Made by a program: the position numbers and the translations under genes | Origin: Actinoalloteichus fjordicus | GTDB lineage: Bacteria > Actinomycetota > Actinomycetes > Mycobacteriales > Pseudonocardiaceae | Assembly: GCF_001941625.1 (NCBI RefSeq) | Contig: NZ_CP016076.1 | Coordinates: 4,676,249-4,740,248 of the forward strand | Reading direction: 5' to 3' | Length of the DNA: 64,000 nucleotides | Notes under the pieces: generated by a model | Told to the model about the DNA's origin: nothing | Databases searched by the model: none | What the model saw: the letters and a program-made list of their open reading frames with translations, nothing else | Shown here: positions 42,841 through 50,418 of the stretch, piece after piece | How the letters are laid out: each line of letters opens with the position of its first letter | How positions within the stretch are numbered: position 1 is the stretch's first letter

Positions 42841-44810
42841 CCGACCACCCTAGAGCCTGTCGGTGCTCCCTGTTGTCCTGTTGCGTGGGGCAGGCGGCGA
42901 TCTGCGGCGTTGTCGTCGGTCACCAGGACTTCGTCCTGGCTCCCTCCGGGCGCCGTGCAGCTCGTCCACGGCGATCCCCGCTCAGGACGGAGCGGGATCG
43001 ACGACCGACTCTCAGCCGGCGGTTCCGACCCGCCGGGTGTGGCCGATCCGGCTGTCGGCAGGGTTGCCGACACCCGGAAACCGCCGTCGGGCAGCCTGCC
43101 CGCGCGGAGCGTGCCGCCGAGGAGCCCGACCCGGTGCCGCAACGCGGCCAGGCCCCGGCCCGACCCGGTACCGGCCAGCCTCGCCTCGGCGTGCTGGGCG
43201 CCGGTCGGCTCCGCAACGGCCTGCCCGGCGCAGGCTCGCCCGGCGCCGTTGTGGTCCGCCCCTGCCGATCCACCGCTACTCACCTCGACAGCGCCGGGTT
43301 CGGCACCGCTCGACCCGACGCCTGCCCGCCCGGCGTCACCCGGCTCGACCTCCGCCCGGCCGGTGCCTGCCGGGCTCGCATCGGCCTCCTCGACGCCGGG
43401 CCGGACCCCGCCCTCAACGCGGGTCTGCTCGACGCCGGAGCACCCGACCTCAGCCCACTCGGCGTCGCTCGACCCGACTGCGGTGTCCCTGCCTGCGGCC
43501 GCCGCGCCGAGGCTCTCGCAGGCGGAGTGCTCCCCGGCACCGCGCTCCGCCGCGCCTGCCGCCTCGGCATCGCCCGGCCCGCGACGATCCGGCTCGGCGA
43601 GCCTCGGCGTGCCTGCGGCGGCGAGGTGATCCGGCGCAGTGGCGACAGCGGTCCGCCCCGGCGCGGCGGTGCGGATCTCGACCCGCACGCGATCGGAGTC
43701 GTACCGGAGTTCGACCCGGACCGCCGCGCCCGCCGCGTGCTTGCGCGTGTTGGTCAACGCCTCCTGCACGACGCGCGCCACGGCCCGTCGCACGGCCAGC
43801 GGGACCGCCCTCGGCTCACCGTCTCGGTCGAACCGCACCGACGTCCCCGCCGACTCGGCAGCCGCGATCAGGTCCTCGACGTCCGGGTCCGGTGCGACGC
43901 CGCCCGCCCTCGGTCGAGGCTCGACGGCCGACCGGGCAACGACGTCGTCGGCCGCCGGATGTCCACTGTGGTCGAAAGCCGTGTCGGGGCCGGAATGCCG
44001 GACTTGATCGGCATGCAGCAGACCGAGGAGTTCCCGCAGCTCGTCGAGGGCGGCCACCCCGTGTTCCCGGACCACCCGAGCCGTTGCGCGGCTCCGCTCC
44101 TGGTCCGGAGCTCGCCGCAGCGCGTCGGCGGCCAGGACCATCAGGCTGACGCGATGCGTGACGAGGTCGTGCATCTCATCGGCCAGGCGCGTCCGTTCGG
44201 CCTGCCGGGCCGAGGCCAGCGCACGACGGTGGTCGCTCTCGACTCGACGGGCCTGCTCACGCAGCGCGGCCACCAGCCGCTCCCGCGTCGCGAGGAACGC
44301 TCCCAACAGTCCGGGCAGCACGGTCCGCAGCACCCCGGAGACCACGGTGCTCGTCGACGGCTCCCAGACCCGGACCGCCGCCAGCACCGCGACACCGATC
44401 ACACCCCAGGCCACCAGGACGTCCGTACCCCGGCCGCCCTGCCTGGTCGCCATCCCCGACGCGATGAGGATCGCCAGGGGCGGCCATGGGTTGATTCCGC
44501 CGAAGTAGCCCGCCGTCTCACCCATCTCGCCGGTCCAGATCGGGAGCAGCACGGCGACCGCGGCCGCCAGGGTCGCGGCCGCGACCGCCCGAGGTCGCAG
44601 CAGCACGGCCAGGCTGCCCGCCAGCTGGACCGCCGCCGAGTACCAGCACACCAACGCCTCGGTGCTCTCTGCCGCGCCCGCCGCCGCGGCGAGCGGAACG
44701 GCCGGAGCAGCGGCGGCGACCAGGATCAACGCGGCGACGACCCGCGTCCGGGAGCGGTCGAGCCAGCCCCCGAGCCCGGTCGGTCGCCGCCGGGCGGGCA
44801 GACCCGTCAC
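42837..44810 (-). CDS. NarL-type sensor histidine kinase with a large insert in the ATPase domain
   Basis: A 657-residue kinase, about 230 longer than usual. Membrane segments lie within residues 20-170, the HisKA_3 box is TRLADEMHDLVTHRVSLMV (His214), and the N-box of the ATPase domain is VVQEALTNTRKHAAGAAVRV. About 160 low-complexity residues (about 386-547, DNA about 43170-43655) follow VRVEIRTAAPG and precede the G-box GSGRGLAALRHRVGLLGGTL. The insert has a rough five-residue period (RAEVE, PGDAG, RAGVG, SSGAE). A further unstructured C-terminal tail follows the ATPase domain. Starts at GTG 44810. The signal sensed is unknown; whether the insert disturbs ATP binding cannot be told. Confidence 0.85.
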   Translation of the reverse strand: MTGLPARRRPTGLGGWLDRSRTRVVAALILVAAAAPAVPLAAAAGAAESTEALVCWYSAAVQLAGSLAVLLRPRAVAAATLAAAVAVLLPIWTGEMGETAGYFGGINPWPPLAILIASGMATRQGGRGTDVLVAWGVIGVAVLAAVRVWEPSTSTVVSGVLRTVLPGLLGAFLATRERLVAALREQARRVESDHRRALASARQAERTRLADEMHDLVTHRVSLMVLAADALRRAPDQERSRATARVVREHGVAALDELRELLGLLHADQVRHSGPDTAFDHSGHPAADDVVARSAVEPRPRAGGVAPDPDVEDLIAAAESAGTSVRFDRDGEPRAVPLAVRRAVARVVQEALTNTRKHAAGAAVRVELRYDSDRVRVEIRTAAPGRTAVATAPDHLAAAGTPRLAEPDRRGPGDAEAAGAAERGAGEHSACESLGAAAAGRDTAVGSSDAEWAEVGCSGVEQTRVEGGVRPGVEEADASPAGTGRAEVEPGDAGRAGVGSSGAEPGAVEVSSGGSAGADHNGAGRACAGQAVAEPTGAQHAEARLAGTGSGRGLAALRHRVGLLGGTLRAGRLPDGGFRVSATLPTAGSATPGGSEPPAESRSSIPLRPERGSPWTSCTAPGGSQDEVLVTDDNAADRRLPHATGQQGAPTGSRVVG

Positions 44811-45624
44811 TTCCGGTTCCTCCTCATCGGTGTCGGTCGGCCGATCGGTGGCCCGGCCGTCGTCGATCGTCGCGCCGAACAGGCTGTCACCCGGCGGCCC
44901 ACTCGCGGCAGGTCCACCTACGGCAGGCCCACTCCCAGCGACCCCATAGCCGGCAGGTCTACCCGCAGCAGGCCCACCCCAAGCGAACCCATAGCCCGCA
45001 GGCCCACCTCCAGCGAGCCGGCAGGCGTCCGGTCCACCGACAGCAGTCCACTAAGGACATTCTTGTCCACTTGGGACGGCTGGCGGAGAAGCCGATCCTC
45101 CCCGATGAGCCCGCAGGCGGCTGGTTCACCGGCTGATCACCGCGACCCGGCCGACGTTCGGCGGCCGACGAGCCGGCTCACCGTGGCAGACCCGCAGGCG
45201 GCGGGCCGCACTCGGACGTCGTGATCCGGACGTGCGACTGCCGGACACTGGGCGACCACCCGCGATCGACGCCGGGGTTCCTCGCACGCCGTCACCCTCG
45301 CCCGACACCCCGCCGACCAGCCGAGCACACCTCGTCACCCGGCCGCTCCGCAGGTCCGGAACGGCTGCTCCCCGCGACAGTCCGTGGTGCGGCCGCCAGA
45401 ATCCGCCAACCGAGACACGAGCATCACAGACGCCTCGCCCGATCCGACAGCCGCCGAACGGTCCCGAACACCCGGACGAAGGTCGCGGCCTGCCGCCGTC
45501 CATCATCCGATCGTCGGGACGGCGGTGACCGATCGCCCGGTGCGGCGGACGCCCGGCCTGCGCTGCACTGAACGGGCTGTCCGTCCGCCGGTCGAGATCG
45601 ACCGCGCCGCCGAGAGGAATCCCC
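44811..45624. other. Divergent intergenic region, 814 bp, repeat-rich
   Basis: No gene recognised. It contains the 15/45-bp tandem repeat at 44907-45026 and a pair of direct repeats GTCCACTAAGGAC (45046-45058) and GTCCACTTGGGAC (45065-45077), 19 bp apart, which could be a regulator site for the kinase operon. Confidence 0.5.
44907..45026. repeat. 15-bp repeat with 45-bp higher-order unit
   Basis: Eight consecutive 15-bp units: GGCAGGTCCACCTAC, GGCAGGCCCACTCCC, AGCGACCCCATAGCC, GGCAGGTCTACCCGC, AGCAGGCCCACCCCA, AGCGAACCCATAGCC, CGCAGGCCCACCTCC, then a degenerate unit. Units 1-3 and 4-6 form a repeated 45-bp block. Confidence 0.85.
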
Positions 45625-46806
45625 TTGTCGAACACCCGTCTTCACCCCGATCGCCGACGTCGCCGCCTCGCGGCGTTGACCGCCGGGCTGATCCTCTGCG
45701 CTCCCCACGCCACCGCGAGCGCCACGACCGAGGCAGGGGCGCCTGCCGACCGCGCGACCATCGAGGCAGAGCTGGCCCGCATGGTCGAGGCGGGCGCACC
45801 CGGCGTCGCGGTCACCATCGCCGACGGCGCGCGACGATGGCAGGCCTCCGACGGCCTCGCCGACCTCACCTCGGGCACGCCGATGCCTGCGGAGTCGACG
45901 TTCCGCGCGGCCAGCCTCACCAAGAGCATGGTCGCGGCCGCAGTACTCCGGCTCGTGGACCAGGGCAGGCTGTCGCTGGACGACACCCTCGACGAACTCG
46001 TGCCCGGCCTGGTGCCAGAAGAGGACGTCATCACGGTCGAACACCTGGTGCGGCACACCTCAGGACTCGCCGACTACACGGTCACGCTGGAACAGGAGAC
46101 GCCCGCCGAGTACGGGAGTCGCACCTTCGCGCCTGCCGACCTCGTCGAGATGGGCGTCGCACTCGGTGCGGTCGGCCGCCCCGGCGAGGCGTTCCATTAC
46201 TCCAACACCGGATACGTGCTGCTCGGCATGATCGTGGAGGCGACCACCGGACAGCCGCTGCCCGAGGTCCTGCGGGACGAGGTCTTCACACCGGCGGGGA
46301 TGGCCGACACCTTCCTGCCCAGCACCGAGCCCGGACTGCCCCAGCCTCATCCGACCGGCTACGTCGTGCTCGACGGGCAGCGGCACGAGGTCACCGAGAT
46401 CAATCCGTCCTTCGCCTGGGCCGCCTACGGAGCGGTGTCCACCGCCGAGGATCTCCAACGGTTGTTCGCAAGCCTGCTGACCGGCGGGCTGCTCTCCCCC
46501 GAGCTGACCGCACTGCTGCGCGAGACCGTGCCCACCGGCCACGAGCTGTGGCCCGGTTACGGGCTCGGCATCGAGGAGATGACCACCACCTGCGGCGTTC
46601 GGCTGTGGGGGCACACCGGCAGCATCCCCGGCTACACGACGATGTCCTTCGCGACCGACGACGGCGCACGGCAGGTGAGCGTGCTGTTCAACCAGCAGGA
46701 TGTGAGTCCCGACGCGGCGCTGATCGCGATCGGCTCAGTCAACATCGTCAATCTCGAGATCTGCGGCGAGCCCGCCGTCGACCTGTCGGAGTCGCCGACG
46801 ACGTGA
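45625..46806 (+). CDS. Secreted serine hydrolase of the beta-lactamase/DD-carboxypeptidase fold
   Basis: A 393-residue secreted protein starting at TTG 45625 behind GAGAGGA. A signal peptide (RRRLAALTAGLILCAPHATA) precedes a class C/serine beta-lactamase-like domain: FRAASLTKSMVAAAVLRLVD has the Ser-x-x-Lys nucleophile, FHYSNTGYVLLGMIV the Tyr-x-Asn, and LWGHTGSIPGYTTM the His-x-Gly that replaces KTG in this group. The family includes D-alanyl-D-alanine carboxypeptidases, D-aminopeptidases and esterases, so exact specificity is open. It probably acts on cell wall or small esters outside the cell. Monocistronic, with a hairpin after the stop. Confidence 0.88.
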   Translation: MSNTRLHPDRRRRRLAALTAGLILCAPHATASATTEAGAPADRATIEAELARMVEAGAPGVAVTIADGARRWQASDGLADLTSGTPMPAESTFRAASLTKSMVAAAVLRLVDQGRLSLDDTLDELVPGLVPEEDVITVEHLVRHTSGLADYTVTLEQETPAEYGSRTFAPADLVEMGVALGAVGRPGEAFHYSNTGYVLLGMIVEATTGQPLPEVLRDEVFTPAGMADTFLPSTEPGLPQPHPTGYVVLDGQRHEVTEINPSFAWAAYGAVSTAEDLQRLFASLLTGGLLSPELTALLRETVPTGHELWPGYGLGIEEMTTTCGVRLWGHTGSIPGYTTMSFATDDGARQVSVLFNQQDVSPDAALIAIGSVNIVNLEICGEPAVDLSESPTT

Positions 46807-46828
46807 TGCCGCCCGCTGTCCACTAGGC

Positions 46829-46863
46829 GCGGCGGACGCTGGCCGACAGCCGGTATCCGCCGC
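46829..46863. terminator. Hairpin between convergent hydrolase genes
   Basis: GCGGCGGA (46829-46836) pairs with TCCGCCGC (46856-46863); an inner GGC/GCC stem extends the hairpin. It follows the serine hydrolase stop by 22 bp and lies 20 bp from the end of the convergent gene. Confidence 0.5.
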
Positions 46864-46883
46864 ATCGCCGGACCAAACCCGGC

Positions 46884-47642
46884 TCAGGACGATCGACGCA
46901 GCGGCAGCATGGTGGGCACCGGATCGCAGGTGAGGAAGTCACGCACGATGCCGGTGCCCACCGCAGGCTTCTCGACCAACAAGAGGTGCGAGGTGCCGGG
47001 GACGACGGCCAGTTCGGACTCGGCGACACCCCGGTACAGCGCAAGCGTGTGCTCCAGTGCCACCAGGTCGTCGTCGCCGGTCATCACCAGGGTCCGGCTG
47101 CCGACGCCGCCGAGGTCGGCCGCCGTGAGCGTCGGGCCGGCCGCCGAGCAGCGCGCCATCTTCTCGGCCACCACGGGAAAGTGCTCGATGCCGTCGGGCG
47201 ACACCTCGCCGTAGGAGTCGACCACGTCCTGCGGCATCTCGCCGTCACCGTCGAACGACACGGCGAAGCCGTCGCGGTGGAACACACCACTGACGAGGAC
47301 CAGCCTGCGCACCAGGTCGGGACGACGCAACGCGACCAGCAGTGCGACGGCGGCGCCGTCGCTGTAGCCGACCAGGTGCGCGGGACCGCCGACGACGGTC
47401 GACAGGAAGCCGATCGTGTCCTCGGCCATCAGCTCCAGGGTGATGGGCCCCTCGACGTCGGGGGTGTGTCCGTGACCCCGCCGATCCGGGCTCAGGACCC
47501 GGAAACCGTCGGCGAGCGCGTCGAGGTTGCCGTGGAAGTCCCGTGAGTCGCTGAACCCGCCGTGCAGCAGAACCACCGGCTCACCACTGCCGTGCTCGTC
47601 GTACCAGGTGCGCACGCCGTCGATCTCGCTGTACTCCGCCAT
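46884..47642 (-). CDS. Alpha/beta-fold hydrolase
   Basis: A 252-residue protein from ATG 47642 (MAEYSEIDGVRTWYDEHGSG). The oxyanion strand VVLLHGGFSDSRDFHGNL, the nucleophile elbow HLVGYSDGAAVALLVAL (Gly-x-Ser-x-Gly), an Asp in VMTGDDDLVALE and the His in VVPGTSHLLLVEKP give a full catalytic triad. Length and DRRGHGHTPD motif fit the abhydrolase_1 group (esterases, C-C hydrolases, haloperoxidase-like). Upstream in-frame codons exist but read low-complexity sequence. Substrate unknown; not in an operon. Confidence 0.88.
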   Translation of the reverse strand: MAEYSEIDGVRTWYDEHGSGEPVVLLHGGFSDSRDFHGNLDALADGFRVLSPDRRGHGHTPDVEGPITLELMAEDTIGFLSTVVGGPAHLVGYSDGAAVALLVALRRPDLVRRLVLVSGVFHRDGFAVSFDGDGEMPQDVVDSYGEVSPDGIEHFPVVAEKMARCSAAGPTLTAADLGGVGSRTLVMTGDDDLVALEHTLALYRGVAESELAVVPGTSHLLLVEKPAVGTGIVRDFLTCDPVPTMLPLRRSS

Positions 47643-47978
47643 GTCGTCGGCGATCCTCTCGTCGTGGGGGGTGCGGGCTGACGTCGCGCCGGTTCGGGGC
47701 ACCGACTCGACAGACACCGCAGCCGAACAGGGCTGCCCCGGCGGGCAGACACCCGATGATCGGCGCCGACCGTCGACGTCGCAGCCCGACACGACACCGA
47801 CCGCCGCCGGGATCGGTCGGCGGCGCAGAGCGGCAGCCGCCCGACGCGGCGCCGTCATCCAACCCGAGGCCACCGACAATCGGCCGGTCGCATCGGGCAC
47901 ACGACAGCCGGCCAGGACCGCCGTCCCCGTCGTCCGCCTCCGAAATTGCTCCCCACCGGCAACGGATCTGCCGTGCGG
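47643..47978. other. Intergenic, 336 bp, nothing seen
   Basis: Lies between two minus-strand genes. No promoter, repeat or gene was recognised. Confidence 0.5.
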
Positions 47979-48764
47979 TCAGATCACGGGATCGGGGCGG
48001 ACCGCGCGACAGAACGAGTCCGCAAGCTCGGTCGCGGTGCGCAGCCGGGCAGCCTCATCGGGGCGCCCGCCTGCCGCAGCCTCGGCAAGCACCTGCACGG
48101 CGATCGGCCCGATGAATAAGACGATCGCCTGCCGCAACCGCATCGGCCGAATGGCGCCTGCCAGCCGATGCCCCGCGAGCCACCGGGCGAGGAGCAGGCT
48201 GACGGCGCGGACGCAGCCGGTGCGCACGTAGCGGGCCAGCCCGCTGTCCGGCCGGGCGAGCGCCTCGGTGAGCAGCGCCGGAATCACCGGCATTCCCAGC
48301 ACCGCATCGACCACGGCCGAGTAGACGCGCAGAACGGCCCCGCCGAGGTCGGCAGGCGGTTCCACGAGTGCGACGGAGATCCCGGCGAGCGGGCTGTAGC
48401 GGGCGAACGTCTCGATGAGCACCGCGTCGCGTCCGCCGACCTGCACGTGAATGGACTGGACACTGCACTGTGCCCTGGCTGCCACATCGTCGAGCGTCAC
48501 CGCGCCGACGCCCCGTTCACTGATCAGCACGGCGACGGCGTCCACGACGCGGTCGGCCACCGGAGGCCGCAGCACCGAGCGTGCCCCCAGTTCCATCAAC
48601 GCGGCATCCAGTTCACGTCTACTGCCGATCCGGCGAAGCAGCGTCGACCTCGACACGCCGAGCAGCACGGCCAGTTCGGTCAGTCCGAGAGACGACAACG
48701 GACCTGCTCGCGCCACGTCGGCGCGACGCAGCAGCTCCACTGCGGTCCTGACGAGCTGGCTCAT
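47979..48764 (-). CDS. TetR-family regulator with two DNA-binding-like segments
   Basis: A 261-residue protein from ATG 48764 (MSQLVRTAVELLRRADVARA). It has an unusual first helix-turn-helix (SLGLTELAVLLGVSRSTLLR, then RIGSRRELDAAL) and, about 35 residues later, a normal TetR_N segment (VADRVVDAVAVLISERGVGA, then VTLDDVAARAQCSVQSIHVQ and VGGRDAVLIETFARYSPL). A TetR C-terminal ligand domain follows. It is divergent from a small ORF and an SDR-type gene, which it probably controls. Ligand unknown. Frame continuity upstream of the ATG is antisense noise. Confidence 0.85.
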   Translation of the reverse strand: MSQLVRTAVELLRRADVARAGPLSSLGLTELAVLLGVSRSTLLRRIGSRRELDAALMELGARSVLRPPVADRVVDAVAVLISERGVGAVTLDDVAARAQCSVQSIHVQVGGRDAVLIETFARYSPLAGISVALVEPPADLGGAVLRVYSAVVDAVLGMPVIPALLTEALARPDSGLARYVRTGCVRAVSLLLARWLAGHRLAGAIRPMRLRQAIVLFIGPIAVQVLAEAAAGGRPDEAARLRTATELADSFCRAVRPDPVI

Positions 48765-48849
48765 GCCGTGAGGGTAGGAGAACGCCGTCACGAAAGTAGG
48801 CGAACGGGGGAAGCCGAACGGCCGAACGGCCCACACCTCATCGTGCAGC

Positions 48850-48996
48850 ATGCGCACGGCCGTCAGCCCGGTGGCCGGGGCGCGGCTGCTGCTGATCATC
48901 GCGCTGCGCATCGCCCCGAGACACGACAGACTGCGCTTCGCAGGCAGCCTGTCGCGGCGACGACGAGCGCATCCGAGAGACCAGGAGGAATCGTGA
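48850..48996 (+). CDS. Possible 48-residue leader peptide gene coupled to the SDR gene
   Basis: An ATG frame reading MRTAVSPVAGARLLLIIALR, then IAPRHDRLRFAGSLSRRRRA and a short end. Its TGA overlaps the next GTG start (GTGA). Almost every codon in its first half ends in G or C. It has a short hydrophobic segment and a basic tail. No ribosome binding site is evident at its ATG. It could be a small membrane protein or simply an open leader. Confidence 0.35.
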   Translation: MRTAVSPVAGARLLLIIALRIAPRHDRLRFAGSLSRRRRAHPRDQEES

Positions 48997-49781
48997 GCAG
49001 ACCGACTCTGGTGACCGGCGGGACCGGCACACTGGGACGCGCCGTGGTGCGACGGCTGCAGGCCCGAGGCCACGCGGTGCGGGTGCTCAGCAGGCGACCG
49101 CAGTCCCCCGATCAGCCTGCCCACGACCGGGTGGTCGGGGATCTCGCGACCGGTAGTGGCATCGCCGAGGCCGTGGCGGGGGTCGACACGATCGTCCACT
49201 GTGCGACCACCTCGGGCCGAGGCGACGTACAGGCGACCCGGCGGCTGACCGAGATCGCGCGGGACTCCGAGCATCCCCCGCATCTGATCTACGTGTCCAT
49301 CGTCGGCATCGAGACCGTGCCGCTGCCGTACTACCGGATCAAGCTGTCCTGCGAGGGCATCGTGGCAGGCGCGGGGGTGCCGTGGACGATCCTGCGGGCC
49401 ACCCAGTTCCACGATCTGGTGGCCCGACTGGCCGCCGTGCAGGAACGGTCGCCGGTCGTCCTGGCTCCCGCCGACGTCGCATGTCAGCCGATCGACGTCC
49501 GCGACGTCGCACGCAGACTGGTCGAGCTGGTCGAGACCGGGCCCGCCGGGCGAGTGCCGGAACTGGGCGGTCCGGAGGTGCTCGGTCTGGCCGAGTTCGC
49601 TCGACGCACCCTGGCCGCCGAGGGCAGGGCTGCCCGGGTGGTGACACTGCCGGTGCCCGGCGCGCTCGGGCGCAGCCTTCGCGCGGGCAGGCAGCTGACG
49701 CCGAGACATGCCGTCGGAGAGATCACCTTCGATCGATTCCTGGCCGACCGTACGGCCTCGACACGTGAGGGCCCTCGCTGA
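48993..49781 (+). CDS. NAD(P)-binding atypical SDR (NmrA-like) oxidoreductase
   Basis: A 262-residue Rossmann-fold protein from GTG 48993, with CAGGAGGAA just upstream. The N-terminus PTLVTGGTGTLGRAVVRRLQ has the Gly-x-x-Gly-x-x-Gly motif, and RVLSRRPQSPD follows as a possible NADP-discriminating basic stretch. IVHCATTSGRG, the catalytic-region LIYVSIVGIETVPLPYYRIK and PWTILRATQFHDLV are typical of the NmrA/atypical-SDR group, often redox sensors or quinone reductases. It is divergent from the TetR gene and probably its target. Confidence 0.88.
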   Translation: MSRPTLVTGGTGTLGRAVVRRLQARGHAVRVLSRRPQSPDQPAHDRVVGDLATGSGIAEAVAGVDTIVHCATTSGRGDVQATRRLTEIARDSEHPPHLIYVSIVGIETVPLPYYRIKLSCEGIVAGAGVPWTILRATQFHDLVARLAAVQERSPVVLAPADVACQPIDVRDVARRLVELVETGPAGRVPELGGPEVLGLAEFARRTLAAEGRAARVVTLPVPGALGRSLRAGRQLTPRHAVGEITFDRFLADRTASTREGPR

Positions 49782-50418
49782 CCGCGCCTCGGTCGGCGGC
49801 CATGGTCGGACCGCCGCCCCGCTCGGCAGGCCGGGCGCAGGCATCGGCGCGCTCGCGTTCCGCCCGCACGTCGGGTTCGCCCTGCGGCGGCCCAGACCGG
49901 GCGGCGGCCGAGGGCGCCATCGACGCAGCAGTCGGACCAGGCCGCGAATGATGCGCAGCGCCCGACTCGACGGCGTCGCCGGGCGGCGGCACTCGGCGGC
50001 GACGACCGCCGAGCCGTTGTCGGCGGGCCGGTGTCGGATCGCGCCGAGGCCGGGCGAACGGGAAGTCTGCGTCTGCGTGGTCATGTCGTAGATCCTGCGC
50101 CAGCGCTGATCATCGGCGGTAGTCACAACTGTCATGACTTCTTCTGACAACTGTCATGGATTTCGGATGACAAGTGTCACTGATCGCAGCCATGAGTCAC
50201 GCTGACGAGGCGAGCGCCCGGCACGCGTCGCGAGCCGGTACCGCGTACGCCACGCCAACTCTCGGACCCGGCGCGCACGGTCTCCTCGGAAGTGGCGATG
50301 CCGCCTGCCGGGCCCTCGACGGGCGGCCACCGCACGAGGTCTCCCGCGCCGACCGGTCGGCCGTACAGCGGCCGCCCGACGACGGAGGACGCGTATGCGC
50401 GGGACGAGACGGGTGCGG
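49782..50418. other. 637-bp gap holding an operator array but no clear gene
   Basis: The gap lies between convergent genes. A minus-strand frame from ATG 50082 (MTTQTQTSRSPGLGAIRHRP) shows coding-like third positions for about 60 codons but then runs on without a stop antisense to the SDR gene, so it is either a decayed gene or noise. It is the only candidate target of the three operators at 50123-50179. Confidence 0.4.
50123..50179. promoter_or_regulatory. Array of three TGACA-N2-TGTCA palindromes
   Basis: TCACAACTGTCA (50123-50134), TGACAACTGTCA (50145-50156) and TGACAAGTGTCA (50168-50179). The second and third have perfect 5-bp arms; the first has one mismatch. Start-to-start spacings are 22 and 23 bp, about two helical turns, so all three face the same side of the DNA. 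Confidence 0.65.

Noticed and set aside
44907-45026. CRISPR array
   Set aside because: Units are contiguous 15-bp degenerate repeats without spacers, and no cas genes are present.
42873-45224. A long + strand open frame over the histidine kinase
   Set aside because: Antisense to an intact kinase; product is Arg/Pro/Ala-rich with no domain.
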